From assembly GCF_022163125.1 (NCBI RefSeq), contig NZ_CP091881.1:434001-498000 (forward strand): a stretch of DNA of 64,000 bases, in the 5' to 3' direction. Of this stretch, positions 7,868 through 16,243 are shown in pieces; positions within the stretch are counted from its first letter, which is position 1, and every line of letters begins with the position of its first letter. The notes under the pieces were generated by a model that worked only from the letters and a program-made list of their open reading frames with translations, searched no databases and was not told the origin of the DNA. Made by a program: the position numbers and the translations under genes. The stretch comes from Paenibacillus sp. HWE-109. GTDB lineage: Bacteria; Bacillota; Bacilli; Paenibacillales; NBRC-103111.

Positions 7868-7925
7868 GATAGGGCTCACCGTCCGTCTTGATTGTTTTCA
7901 TGCTTCTTCCTCTATGGTAAATGAT

Positions 7926-7955
7926 GTATAGTGTTTGATGCAAATGGAAACAATA
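7926..7955 (+). promoter_or_regulatory. Predicted sigma-F (forespore) promoter of bofC
   Basis: GTATA (7926-7930), 15-bp spacer, GGAAACAATA (7946-7955). Both parts fit the sigma-F consensus (GYWTA and GGNRANAMTW) at every position. The start codon of bofC is about 20 nt beyond the expected transcript start. In B. subtilis bofC is a forespore (sigma-F/G) gene, which agrees. Confidence 0.75.
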
Positions 7956-7983
7956 CGGAGAAAAGAGATAGAAGGGGATATCA

Positions 7984-8655
7984 GTGAATGTACAACGCTT
8001 TTTGAAGCATTGGAAAAGAAAGCTGCGGCGAAAACGCAGTTTGTTGACGTTAGGGATGTTCTTTCTTGCCGGAATTGCGGGTTGGCAATTGTATGCTTCT
8101 AATACGGGTTTAAATGCAGGACGCTCAGGCGCAGACGTTAGGTCGGCTATGGCGCAATTAACGCCAGTAGACAATGAACGGTTAAAAGAAACGATGGAAA
8201 CCCTGAAACGAATAACCGATAGCAGAGAAAGTTATTTGCTGAAATCTTATGTCTGTGGCGAAGAAAAAAGTCAACTAGGACTTCAAACCTCAGAACAACT
8301 GCTGGCAATGCAGCTCAAACATCCTGAGTGGGTGTTCAGCCTAAACGCTGGCGGTGAGGTGACATTCACCGAAAATATCGAGGATTTATCACCTGCCTGC
8401 AAAGAGAAAGCGGTATTCGGGATCGATGGCAGCAGCAACCTCTCGCTTTTTAACGGGACGCCGACCAAGGACAATGTGATTCGGACATTTTTCCAGTTGA
8501 ATATTCAGTATTTGGAAAGCAGTTTACCTCGCGATACGGTTCAGCAGTTGCACGAGGGAATACGTGTATCGGATATAGAGGAGTATAATAGCGTATTATC
8601 TACATTCAGCGATTATGCCGTCGAGGAGACAGAACGGGCGATGACAAGGCCTTAA
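7984..8655 (+). CDS. bofC: BofC, intermembrane-space inhibitor of the sigma-K checkpoint
   Basis: BofC is made in the forespore, exported to the space between forespore and mother cell, and restrains the SpoIVB protease that triggers pro-sigma-K processing. The 223-aa product has a basic N-terminus and a signal/anchor segment (about 18-38, LLTLGMFFLAGIAGWQLYA) followed by the BofC domains, recognisable by SYLLKSYVCGEE and FGIDGSSNLSLFNG. It is longer than B. subtilis BofC (170 aa). GTG start at 7984 after AGAAGGGGA. Single gene between a sigma-F-like promoter and a terminator. Confidence 0.88.
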   Translation: MNVQRFLKHWKRKLRRKRSLLTLGMFFLAGIAGWQLYASNTGLNAGRSGADVRSAMAQLTPVDNERLKETMETLKRITDSRESYLLKSYVCGEEKSQLGLQTSEQLLAMQLKHPEWVFSLNAGGEVTFTENIEDLSPACKEKAVFGIDGSSNLSLFNGTPTKDNVIRTFFQLNIQYLESSLPRDTVQQLHEGIRVSDIEEYNSVLSTFSDYAVEETERAMTRP

Positions 8656-8668
8656 AATTAGGTGAAAA

Positions 8669-8711
8669 GAAGAGATGGATAAGGGGATTCCCGAGTCTAT
8701 CTCTTTTTTTT
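8669..8711 (+). terminator. Terminator after bofC
   Basis: Stem AAGAGATgGA / TCtATCTCTT containing an inner GGGGATTCCC, followed by eight T. Confidence 0.85.
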
Positions 8712-8720
8712 GTTATCTGC

Positions 8721-8748
8721 TATAATGAGAAATGACTACATATGTTCG
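8721..8748 (+). promoter_or_regulatory. ruvCAB promoter with extended -10 and partial LexA box
   Basis: TGC-TATAAT (-10 at 8721-8726) is an extended -10 element; the -35 is poor because it falls in the bofC terminator. At 8735-8748 ACTACATATGTTCG matches 11 of 14 positions of the Bacillus LexA (SOS) box CGAACATATGTTCG, with a perfect right half, placed at the expected transcript start. ruvAB of B. subtilis is in the LexA regulon, which supports the reading. Confidence 0.5.
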
Positions 8749-8774
8749 CTTTTTTAAGATGGGAGAGAAATGCT

Positions 8775-9278
8775 GTGCGTATTCTGGGGATTGATCCGGG
8801 GATCGCGATTGTAGGTTTTGGCTTTATTGATAAGATTGGCAGCAAGCTCGTTCCTGTGCAGTATGGCTCCATTCAAACCGAGGCACACACGGACCCGGGC
8901 ATCAGGCTCAAGGATGTCTATGATGCTACGGTGCAATTAATAGAGAAATATAAACCCGACGCGATGTCGATTGAGAAATTATTTTTTAATAGGAATGTAA
9001 CAACGGCATTTACGGTAGGGCAAGCGCGAGGTGTCATGATTCTTGCAGGTGTTCAAGCCGGGCTGCCCGTAGCTGAATATACCCCTCTGCAAGTAAAGCA
9101 ATCCGTTGTTGGCTATGGCAATGCGGAGAAGCGCCAAGTGCAGGAAATGGTCAAAATTTTACTTAAACTTTCGCAGATACCTAAACCAGATGATGTGGCC
9201 GATGCCCTTGCGATTGCTATTTGTCATGCACATTCATCAGCTTTGCAATCTAGGATAAATGAGGTTAGGAAAAGATGA
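8775..9278 (+). CDS. ruvC: Holliday junction endonuclease RuvC
   Basis: Resolves Holliday junctions together with RuvAB. 167 aa from the GTG at 8775, which is preceded by GGGAGAG and gives the family N-terminus RILGIDPG. The four acidic catalytic residues are present: D7 (GIDPG), E67 (IEKLFF), and D140/D143 in KPDDVADALAIA. An upstream in-frame ATG (8742) would add 11 unlike residues. B. subtilis itself lacks ruvC and uses RecU, so this gene separates the organism from that lineage. Stop and ruvA start overlap by 4 nt. Confidence 0.94.
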   Translation: MRILGIDPGIAIVGFGFIDKIGSKLVPVQYGSIQTEAHTDPGIRLKDVYDATVQLIEKYKPDAMSIEKLFFNRNVTTAFTVGQARGVMILAGVQAGLPVAEYTPLQVKQSVVGYGNAEKRQVQEMVKILLKLSQIPKPDDVADALAIAICHAHSSALQSRINEVRKR

Positions 9279-9907
9279 TAGATTTCTTAAGAGGGAAAGT
9301 TGCATTTCGCGAGAGCGATTATGCGGTACTGGACGTTAACGGCGTAGGATACCGTGTATTTTGTCCCAATCCTTATGCCTTGCCTCACAAGGAAGATGAG
9401 GATGTGACGATGTTCATACATTATCATGTGCGTGAAGATGCCCACTTGTTATTTGGTTTTATTTCACGGGATGAGCAATCCTTGTTTCGCTTGCTGCTGG
9501 ATGTCACAGGCATAGGACCAAAGGTTGCACTGGGTATTCTCGCAGCTGGCGGGCGGCCGGAGGCTGTTATTTTGGCAATTAGCCAGGAGAATTTAGCTTT
9601 CTTGACGAAACTTCCAGGCATTGGCAAGAAGACGGCGCAACGGATTATTCTGGATCTCAAGGACAAATTAGGTTCTGTGAGTTTCTCGAGTCCGGAAGCG
9701 GCTGTTGCTCTGAGTGTAGTAGGTTCTGCGCAATTGACAGAAGGCGGCCATGTCTGGAGCGAAGCGAAGGAAGCGCTGATGACGCTGGGTTATACGGAAG
9801 CAGAAGCAGACCGAGCTTGGCTGCAAGTGAAGCCCAAAACGACTCCGGGGGATTCGGTGGATGTGTTGGTGAAGCTTGCTTTGCAGGCTTTGTATACGAT
9901 GCAGTAG
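9275..9907 (+). CDS. ruvA: Holliday junction DNA helicase subunit RuvA
   Basis: Tetrameric junction-binding subunit that loads RuvB and directs branch migration. 210 aa with an N-terminal OB-fold (1-62), two helix-hairpin-helix motifs (LDVTGIGPKVALGIL about 73-87, LTKLPGIGKKTAQRI about 107-121), and the mobile C-terminal domain III (about 163-209, WSEAKEALMTLGYTEAEADRA) that contacts RuvB. ATG overlaps the ruvC stop. Confidence 0.96.
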   Translation: MIDFLRGKVAFRESDYAVLDVNGVGYRVFCPNPYALPHKEDEDVTMFIHYHVREDAHLLFGFISRDEQSLFRLLLDVTGIGPKVALGILAAGGRPEAVILAISQENLAFLTKLPGIGKKTAQRIILDLKDKLGSVSFSSPEAAVALSVVGSAQLTEGGHVWSEAKEALMTLGYTEAEADRAWLQVKPKTTPGDSVDVLVKLALQALYTMQ

Positions 9908-9962
9908 AGGCTTGGGTTGAGGGAAAGTGAATGCAAACGATGCATCAGAAGCAAATGAAGTC

Positions 9963-9990
9963 AGCTTTCCTCGGAAAGCTCTTAGGAGGA
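9963..9990 (+). promoter_or_regulatory. Hairpin abutting the Shine-Dalgarno sequence (ruvB)
   Basis: AGCTTTC-CTCG-GAAAGCT (9963-9980) followed directly by CTTAGGAGGA. Same design as the elements before the ECF sigma, HxlR and mltG genes. Confidence 0.7.
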
Positions 9991-9995
9991 TCACC

Positions 9996-11003
9996 ATGGA
10001 TAATGACCGGATTATATCGGCTAATTTGATGATGGAGGACAATGTCATTGAATATAGCCTGCGTCCTCGTTATTTGGCCGAATATATCGGCCAGAAGCAG
10101 GCGAAGGAGAACCTCAAAATTTATATCGAAGCCGCGAAGATGCGTAAAGAAGCACTGGATCATGTGCTCCTTTACGGCCCTCCAGGCTTAGGTAAAACGA
10201 CATTGTCAAACATTATCGCCAACGAGCTTGGCGTAAGCATACGAACAACCTCCGGTCCCGCTATTGAGCGGCCGGGGGATCTTGCTGCCATCCTGACGAA
10301 TTTACAGGAGGGGGACGTGCTCTTCATCGACGAGATTCACCGCCTCCACCGGACGGTGGAAGAGGTGCTGTATCCGGCGATGGAGGACTTTGCCCTTGAC
10401 ATTATCATCGGCAAGGGGCCGAGCGCGCGCTCGGTGCGTCTGGACTTGCCGGCGTTTACGCTGATCGGCGCAACGACGCGTGTCGGCCTGCTGTCTGCGC
10501 CGCTGCGCGACCGCTTCGGAGTCGTCAGCCGGCTGGAGTTTTACACGGTGGAAGAGCTCACCTACATCGTCAGCCGGACAGCCGACATCCTGCAGGTCGG
10601 CATTGTCGGCGAAGCTGCGCGCGAGATTGGCATGCGTTCCCGCGGAACGCCGCGGATTGCCAACCGCTTGCTGAAGCGGGTGCGTGACTTCGCTCAGGTC
10701 AAAGGCGATGGCATCATCACGCTAGACATCTCCAGAGAGGCGCTGAAGCTCATTCAGGTCGATGACTTAGGTTTGGATGAGATTGACCACAAAATGCTGC
10801 GAGCGATCATTCAGAGCTTCCAGGGCGGCCCTGTCGGACTGGAGACCATTGCAGCGACGATCGGCGAGGAGAGCCAGACGATCGAAGATGTGTATGAGCC
10901 CTACTTGCTGCAAATTGGTTTTTTGCAGCGAACACCGCGAGGCCGAACCGTCACGCCTGCGGCTTATCACCATCTGGGCCTGCCGGTACCGGAACAGAAA
11001 TAG
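9996..11003 (+). CDS. ruvB: Holliday junction DNA helicase motor RuvB
   Basis: Hexameric AAA+ ATPase that pulls DNA through the RuvA-bound junction. 335 aa from the ATG at 9996 (AGGAGGA 5 nt upstream; an in-frame GTG at 9927 would add 23 residues). Walker A GPPGLGKTT, Walker B FIDEIHR, sensor 1 GATTRVG, arginine finger region LRDRFG, and a C-terminal winged helix (LQIGFLQRTPRGR). The middle of the gene (about 10310-10720) is clearly more GC-rich than the ends. Probably cotranscribed with ruvCA. Confidence 0.96.
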   Translation: MDNDRIISANLMMEDNVIEYSLRPRYLAEYIGQKQAKENLKIYIEAAKMRKEALDHVLLYGPPGLGKTTLSNIIANELGVSIRTTSGPAIERPGDLAAILTNLQEGDVLFIDEIHRLHRTVEEVLYPAMEDFALDIIIGKGPSARSVRLDLPAFTLIGATTRVGLLSAPLRDRFGVVSRLEFYTVEELTYIVSRTADILQVGIVGEAAREIGMRSRGTPRIANRLLKRVRDFAQVKGDGIITLDISREALKLIQVDDLGLDEIDHKMLRAIIQSFQGGPVGLETIAATIGEESQTIEDVYEPYLLQIGFLQRTPRGRTVTPAAYHHLGLPVPEQK

Positions 11004-11044
11004 ATCTTTTGCCCGTGCCGGAAGGTGGGGCGAAAGATTTTTTT
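11003..11044 (+). terminator. Terminator after ruvB
   Basis: Stem ATCTTTTGCCC / GGGCGAAAGAT (one G-T pair) followed by seven T. Confidence 0.85.
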
Positions 11045-11074
11045 GGGTTTGGGTGAGCGATGCTTTCGCCTTAT

Positions 11075-12586
11075 TTACTGACGTCCACCGCAGACTTCTT
11101 CGCTTTATAGCTTTTCGGTCCCAAAGAGAATCTAATGAACTGCAGGATGCTTATAGACCGGAAAATGGCTACTTTGGCGATTTAATGAACTGGAGTGGCG
11201 TTATCGAGCAAATTGTAGGCGGAAAGGTGATCATTTGGTTGTAATAGAGGGTCTGGGATTCATTAGAATTTCAGAATGAGCGATTTTGGCCGAATAAAGG
11301 GTATTGAGTTCGTTAGGAAGCCTGGGTTTGCCTCAAGGTCCAGAGGCTGGCTGACCTGATCGCCGGCCAGGTTTTTCTTACTGACGTCCAAAGCAGACTT
11401 CTTCGCTTTAGGGCTTTTCGGTCCCAAAGAGAATCTAATGAACTGCAGGATGCTTATAGACCGGAAAATGGCTACTTTGGCGATGTAATGAACTGGATTG
11501 GCGCTATCGAGCAAATTGTAGGCCGAAAGGTAATCATTTGGTTGTAATAGAGCGTCTGGGATTCATTAGAATTTCAGAATGAGCGATTTTGGCCGAATAA
11601 AGGGTATTGGGTTCATTAGGGGGCCTGGGTTTGCCTCAAGGTCCAGTGATTGGGTGACCTGATCGCAGGCCAGGTTTTTCTTACTGACGTCCACCGCAGA
11701 CTTCTTCGCTTTATAGCTTTTCGGTCCCAAAGAGAATCTAATGAACTGTAGGATGCTTATAGACCGGAAAATGGCTACTTTGGCGATTTAATGAACTGGA
11801 GTGGCGTTATCGAGCAAATTGTAGGCGGAAAGGTGATCATTTGGTTGTAATAGAGGGTCTGGGATTCATTAGAATTTCAGAATGAGCGATTTTGGCCGAA
11901 TAAAGGGTATTGAATTCGTTAGGAAGCCTGGGTTTGCCTCAAGGTCCAGAGGCTGGATGACCTGATCGCCGGCCAGGTTTTTCTTACTGACGTCCAAAAC
12001 AGACTTCTTCACTTTAGGGATTTTCGGTCCCAAAGAGAATCTAATGAACTGCAGGATGCTTATAGACCGGAAAATGGCTACTTTGGCGATGTAATGAACT
12101 GGATTGGCGCTATCGAGCAAATTGTAGGCCGAAAGGTAATCATTTGGTTGTAATAGAGCGTCTGGGATTCATTAGAATTTCAGAATGAGCGATTTTGGCC
12201 GAATAAAGGGTATTGGGTACGTTAGGGGGCCTGGGTTTGCCTCAAGGTCCAGATGCTGGCTGACCTGATCGCCGGCCAGGTTTTTCTTACTGACGTCCAA
12301 AACAGACTTCTTCGCTTTAGGGCTTTTCGGTCCCAAAGAGAATCTAATGAACTGCCGGATGCTTATAGACCGGAAAATGGCTACTTTGGCGATTTAATGA
12401 ACTGGAGTGGCGTTATCGAGCAAATTGTAGGCGGAAAGGTGATCATTTGGTTGTAATAGAGGGTCTGGGATTCATTAGAATTTCAGAATGAGCGATTTTG
12501 GCCGAATAAAGGGTATTGAATTCGTTAGGAAGCCTGGGTTTGCCTCAAGGTCCAGAGGCTGGATGACCTAATCGCAGGCTAAGTCT
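11075..12586. repeat. Five tandem copies of a 303-bp non-coding repeat in alternating A-B order
   Basis: TTACTGACGTCC recurs at 11075, 11378, 11681, 11984 and 12287, an exact 303-bp period. Units 1 and 3 differ at only about 3 positions. Units 2 and 4 share a different set of variants (GATGTAATG, GGATTGGCGC, GGCCGAAAGGTAATC). Unit 5 starts like 2/4 and continues like 1/3. The order is thus A-B-A-B-A, so a 606-bp dimer was probably duplicated. Inside each unit, TAATGAAC words 50 bp apart face inverted copies (ATTCATTAG, GTTCGTTAG) also 50 bp apart. The short reading frames that recur here are a by-product of the period being a multiple of 3. Confidence 0.95.
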
Positions 12587-12790
12587 TTAGAGTCCCTAAC
12601 GACTCCTATCCACCCGAAAATCGACTGTTTGAGCAGGATAGAAGTCTTTGGAGACTTCTATCGGCAGCAAAACTGGAGAAGAGGCAGCATTTCAGACGAA
12701 TAAGAGTCCCGAACGTCTTTTACCCGCACGGTTAAACGAATTTTGAGCTGTATAGAAGTCCTTAACGTCTCTTTTCCACTCTTATCGTTT
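12587..12790. repeat. Spaced inverted repeats of the AAGAGTC/AGAAGTC type
   Basis: Several stem-forming blocks follow each other: a perfect 11-bp inverted repeat GATAGAAGTCT-TTGG-AGACTTCTATC at 12637-12662, and weaker ones beginning ATAAGAGTC (12700) and ATAGAAGTC (12752), with AGTCTTTAGAGTC at the left edge. The same family occurs at 43.8-44.05 kb. No gene was seen in this stretch; from 12791 to 12920 only the spoIID-like leader was seen. Confidence 0.8.
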
Positions 12791-12920
12791 CTTTATCCTC
12801 ACTCCTCACCGCGACTGAAAACCCGACTTTTTGCCAATATCGACACGACTAAACAAAACTTCTTCCGATTCCTAGAGTCTAACCTAGTAGAATGCATCGA
12901 AAGAAAGGAACTATTGTCGA

Positions 12921-15113
12921 ATGAATTGGAGAAAAAAGCTGCTTGCCCCTAAGATGTTGATTGTGATTACAACAGCCGCTTTGACTTTGGGAACATACCC
13001 TTTGGAGGAGTCCACCGCGAATGCAGCGGAAATTAAGCATCTAGATCAAATTCGTGTTGCTCTGTTCATAGATTCAGCGAAGTATAAATTAATAGAGCCT
13101 GTTGTTACGCTATCTGTAGCCGGAGGGCTGGATATTGGCGTTCGTTCCGCAGCGAGTGCGGCTGTTAAGCCATGGATCTCGATTGCGGATGCTTCCATCC
13201 GCATGTCTCTGGATCAGTATAGTGCTCTGATGCTGGAAACGACGGACTTTTCTGCAGCCAAGGCGCTATATGGAAAACTTGCTACTCTGCCCGCGGACGG
13301 ATACATAATAAGTCGAGTGAAACAAGGGAAAACCGTTTATCAAGTGTATTACGGGAGCTATCCCACCAAAGAAGCAGCCGAAGGAACGGCAGCGCAAGCG
13401 CTGAAAGATGCAACGGTTGCGGCCTTAACGAAATCAACAGCTCCCGCAGTAACGGGGCCTCTGCATTGGAATGCGGGGAGTTATGCTTCAGAAGCAGCGG
13501 CTCAGCAGCAATTAAACTTGTTTGCCCAAGCGGGAATTCAAGCGGATCTTGCACTTCAGGAGGATGCATCGGGGCAGTTGGCTTATAGTGTTTTTGTTGG
13601 GAGCGAAGCAACAGCGGCCCAGTTAGAAACAGTCAAACAGGCTGTATTAAAGGCAGTGCCAAATGTCATTTTGCAAGCGGTAAATCCGAAGAGCGCGTAT
13701 CTCATTCGCAAATCGGAAGCTACGACTTCTGTCAATGGCGCGACCTCTGTGCCGCACTATGCTTCAGCTGCAAGTGACCAAAAGACGCTGCTTCATCCCA
13801 AAAGCGAAGGAATAACGATCAAGGAACGGGGAGATCGCAAATATCGTGGGGATATGGAAATTAGCACGTACCATGACAAATTAGCACTAGTGAATGAAGT
13901 CGCCATGGAGTCCTATTTGTATGGAGTGCTAGGATCAGAGCTAAGCGCAGGCTGGCCTGTTGAGGCACTCAAGGCGCAAGCGGTTGCTGCAAGGACTTTT
14001 GCGATCAATCAAGTGAATAAATATGAGATCGCGCAAGTGACAGATACGACGTTGGATCAGGCTTATTATGGGATTCTGAAGGAATTCCCGGCAGGCAACC
14101 AAGCGGTAGATGCAACGAAGGATGAAGTGATATCCGATAAAAATGGTCTTATATCCCCTGTGTTTTCTTCTAATTCCGGTGGCGTGACGGCTGATCCTTC
14201 GGAGGTATGGGGAAATCCGGTTGCTTATTTGCGCAGCGTCACGAGCCCCGATCAGGGCGCAGAGAAGGGGAAAGCTGTCTGGTACAGGATTCAATTAGCA
14301 GATGGACGGGCAGGTTACGTTCATTCTATGTATCTCAAAGACAGCGGTCAGAAAGCTAAGGATGGCAAAGCTTACTATGAGGCAACGGAGCAAGGTGTAA
14401 ATGTACGTTTGGCCCCTTATGTGGATAATACGGCCAATCCTTCCGTTGCACAGCTCGCAAACAAAGAAAAGGTGCTTGTCATTGGTCAGGAAAAGGAATC
14501 AAACGCTTATTCCTGGATTCGTGGTCCTTTTACCGCCAGTGACATGAAAAGCAAACTAACGGCTGCAGGCATTACGGTTAGTGGAGATTTGAAAACGCTG
14601 GAAATATCCAAACGTGGTCCGTCGGGTCGCGTGACGGAGATGAAAGCCAACGGAGTTGTCGTGAAGGTGCCTTATCCGGATGCTTTAAGAACTGTGCTTG
14701 GAGGGCTGCCGAGTACCCTGTTTGAAATTGAACCTGCTGGCAGTTATACTGGTAATACGCCAAATTCGCCAGGTCTGGCGATCGCGGGAGCAACCACGAC
14801 GGAGACAAGCAGCGCAAGTGCTGATACAATCTACGTCCTATCGGGTGGGCAGTCCCAACCTGTGACCTTAAAGAAAACAGATTTGACGGCCATCAGCACA
14901 TCCGGAGTATCCAAACCGGCCGCAACCACAGGCAGCAATCCAAGCGGCGTGGTGCCGATTGGACAAGGGCAGCAGTTTGTCTTTCGCGGGACAGGCTATG
15001 GCCACGGCATGGGCATGTCGCAATGGGGCGCAAGAGGCTATGCCGAAATCGGCTATGACTATAAGAAAATACTCCAGTCTTATTATGCTGGAATTAACAT
15101 AACTAAGGAATGA
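12921..15113 (+). CDS. SpoIID/LytB-domain protein with SPOR-like region and internal SH3-like insert
   Basis: Probably a secreted peptidoglycan-active protein of the SpoIID family (lytic transglycosylases that remove septal wall in engulfment, or LytB-type amidase enhancers). 730 aa: signal peptide (about 1-36), a SPOR-like segment (about 130-260, GKTVYQVYYGSYPTKEAAE), the SpoIID catalytic half with SELSAGWPVEALKAQAVAARTF (presumed catalytic E340), then about 75 residues resembling an SH3 domain (about 455-531, GRAGYVHSMYLKD, VNVRLAP), then the C-terminal SpoIID half with GYGHGMGMSQWGARGY (692-707). B. subtilis SpoIID has about half this length. The ribosome binding site (AAAGGA) is 12 nt from ATG and rather weak. 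Confidence 0.85.
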   Translation: MNWRKKLLAPKMLIVITTAALTLGTYPLEESTANAAEIKHLDQIRVALFIDSAKYKLIEPVVTLSVAGGLDIGVRSAASAAVKPWISIADASIRMSLDQYSALMLETTDFSAAKALYGKLATLPADGYIISRVKQGKTVYQVYYGSYPTKEAAEGTAAQALKDATVAALTKSTAPAVTGPLHWNAGSYASEAAAQQQLNLFAQAGIQADLALQEDASGQLAYSVFVGSEATAAQLETVKQAVLKAVPNVILQAVNPKSAYLIRKSEATTSVNGATSVPHYASAASDQKTLLHPKSEGITIKERGDRKYRGDMEISTYHDKLALVNEVAMESYLYGVLGSELSAGWPVEALKAQAVAARTFAINQVNKYEIAQVTDTTLDQAYYGILKEFPAGNQAVDATKDEVISDKNGLISPVFSSNSGGVTADPSEVWGNPVAYLRSVTSPDQGAEKGKAVWYRIQLADGRAGYVHSMYLKDSGQKAKDGKAYYEATEQGVNVRLAPYVDNTANPSVAQLANKEKVLVIGQEKESNAYSWIRGPFTASDMKSKLTAAGITVSGDLKTLEISKRGPSGRVTEMKANGVVVKVPYPDALRTVLGGLPSTLFEIEPAGSYTGNTPNSPGLAIAGATTTETSSASADTIYVLSGGQSQPVTLKKTDLTAISTSGVSKPAATTGSNPSGVVPIGQGQQFVFRGTGYGHGMGMSQWGARGYAEIGYDYKKILQSYYAGINITKE

Positions 15114-15122
15114 AACTACTTC

Positions 15123-16202
15123 ATGGATGTACAATCTTTTGATTTTGATTTACCCGAAAATTTAATTGCCCAGACGCCGCTGCTGAACCGCACGGCGTCT
15201 AGGCTGCTTGCGCTGAACAAACGAACAGGCGACATCAACCACCAAACATTTGAGCAATTGATTGATTATGTAGAAGCCGGCGATTTGCTCGTGATGAACG
15301 ATACACGGGTCATACCAGCCCGGCTTTTTGGTGCGAAGAAAGACACGGGGGCCAAGGTGGAACTGCTTCTTCTGAAGCCGCTTGGCGACGATCGATGGGA
15401 AGCTCTGGTTAAACCGGGCAAACGGATGAAGCTTGGGGCCGTGGCTGTCTTTGGCACAAATCCGGCAAATCCCGATGAACCGCTGTTGACCGCAGAAGTG
15501 GTGGAATCGAGCGACATGGGAGGCCGTGTGCTGAAATTCAGCTATACGGGCATTTTCAATGAAATCCTCGATCAGTTGGGTGAAATGCCGCTGCCTCCTT
15601 ATATCAAGGAGCAGCTATCAGAACGGGAACGTTATCAAACCGTTTATGCGAAGCATGAAGGCTCAGCGGCTGCTCCAACGGCAGGACTCCATTTTACGGA
15701 AGCCTATCTGGATAAGCTTCAAGCAAAAGGGGTTCGTATTGCTTTTGTTACGCTGCATGTGGGGCTAGGAACATTCCGTCCTGTTTCCGTGGATACGATT
15801 GAAGAACATCAGATGCACGCGGAATATTATGTGCTGTCTCCCGAGACAGCGGCTCTCATCAATGAGACGAAGTCAACGGGCAAACGCGTTATCGCCGTAG
15901 GGACAACATCGGCACGCACCCTGGAGACAGCAGCAGGAATCAGTCGTGAGCAGGCGGGAACGAGCGGCAATGAGCCTGTATATATTGAGCCTTCTCAGGG
16001 CTGGACGAGTATTTTTATTTATCCCGGATACGAGTTTGGCGTCGTAGATGCCTTGTTGACGAATTTCCATCTGCCCAAGTCAACGCTGCTAATGCTGATT
16101 AGTGCTCTAGCTGGGAAAGAAAACGTATTACAAGCCTATGAGGAAGCTGTTCGGGAACAATATCGCTTTTTCAGTTTTGGCGATGCCATGTTGATCTATT
16201 AA
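15123..16202 (+). CDS. queA: S-adenosylmethionine:tRNA ribosyltransferase-isomerase
   Basis: Transfers and isomerises the ribosyl moiety of SAM onto preQ1 in tRNA (position 34 of GUN anticodons), making epoxyqueuosine. 359 aa, full length, with family motifs FDFDLPENLIAQTP at the N-terminus, MNDTRVIPARLFG, KHEGSAAAPTAGLHFT and TNFHLPKSTLLMLISA. It lies 9 nt after the spoIID-like gene and 41 nt before tgt, as in B. subtilis. Confidence 0.97.
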   Translation: MDVQSFDFDLPENLIAQTPLLNRTASRLLALNKRTGDINHQTFEQLIDYVEAGDLLVMNDTRVIPARLFGAKKDTGAKVELLLLKPLGDDRWEALVKPGKRMKLGAVAVFGTNPANPDEPLLTAEVVESSDMGGRVLKFSYTGIFNEILDQLGEMPLPPYIKEQLSERERYQTVYAKHEGSAAAPTAGLHFTEAYLDKLQAKGVRIAFVTLHVGLGTFRPVSVDTIEEHQMHAEYYVLSPETAALINETKSTGKRVIAVGTTSARTLETAAGISREQAGTSGNEPVYIEPSQGWTSIFIYPGYEFGVVDALLTNFHLPKSTLLMLISALAGKENVLQAYEEAVREQYRFFSFGDAMLIY

Positions 16203-16243
16203 GATTCAAACAAAGATGAAGCTCAGAATAGGAAGTGGATGTA

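Noticed and set aside
11263..12456. Open frames of 67-83 codons (both strands) that recur within the 303-bp repeats
   Set aside because: They recur because 303 is a multiple of 3; no ribosome binding sites, no family resemblance, and the sequence is built from inverted non-coding words.
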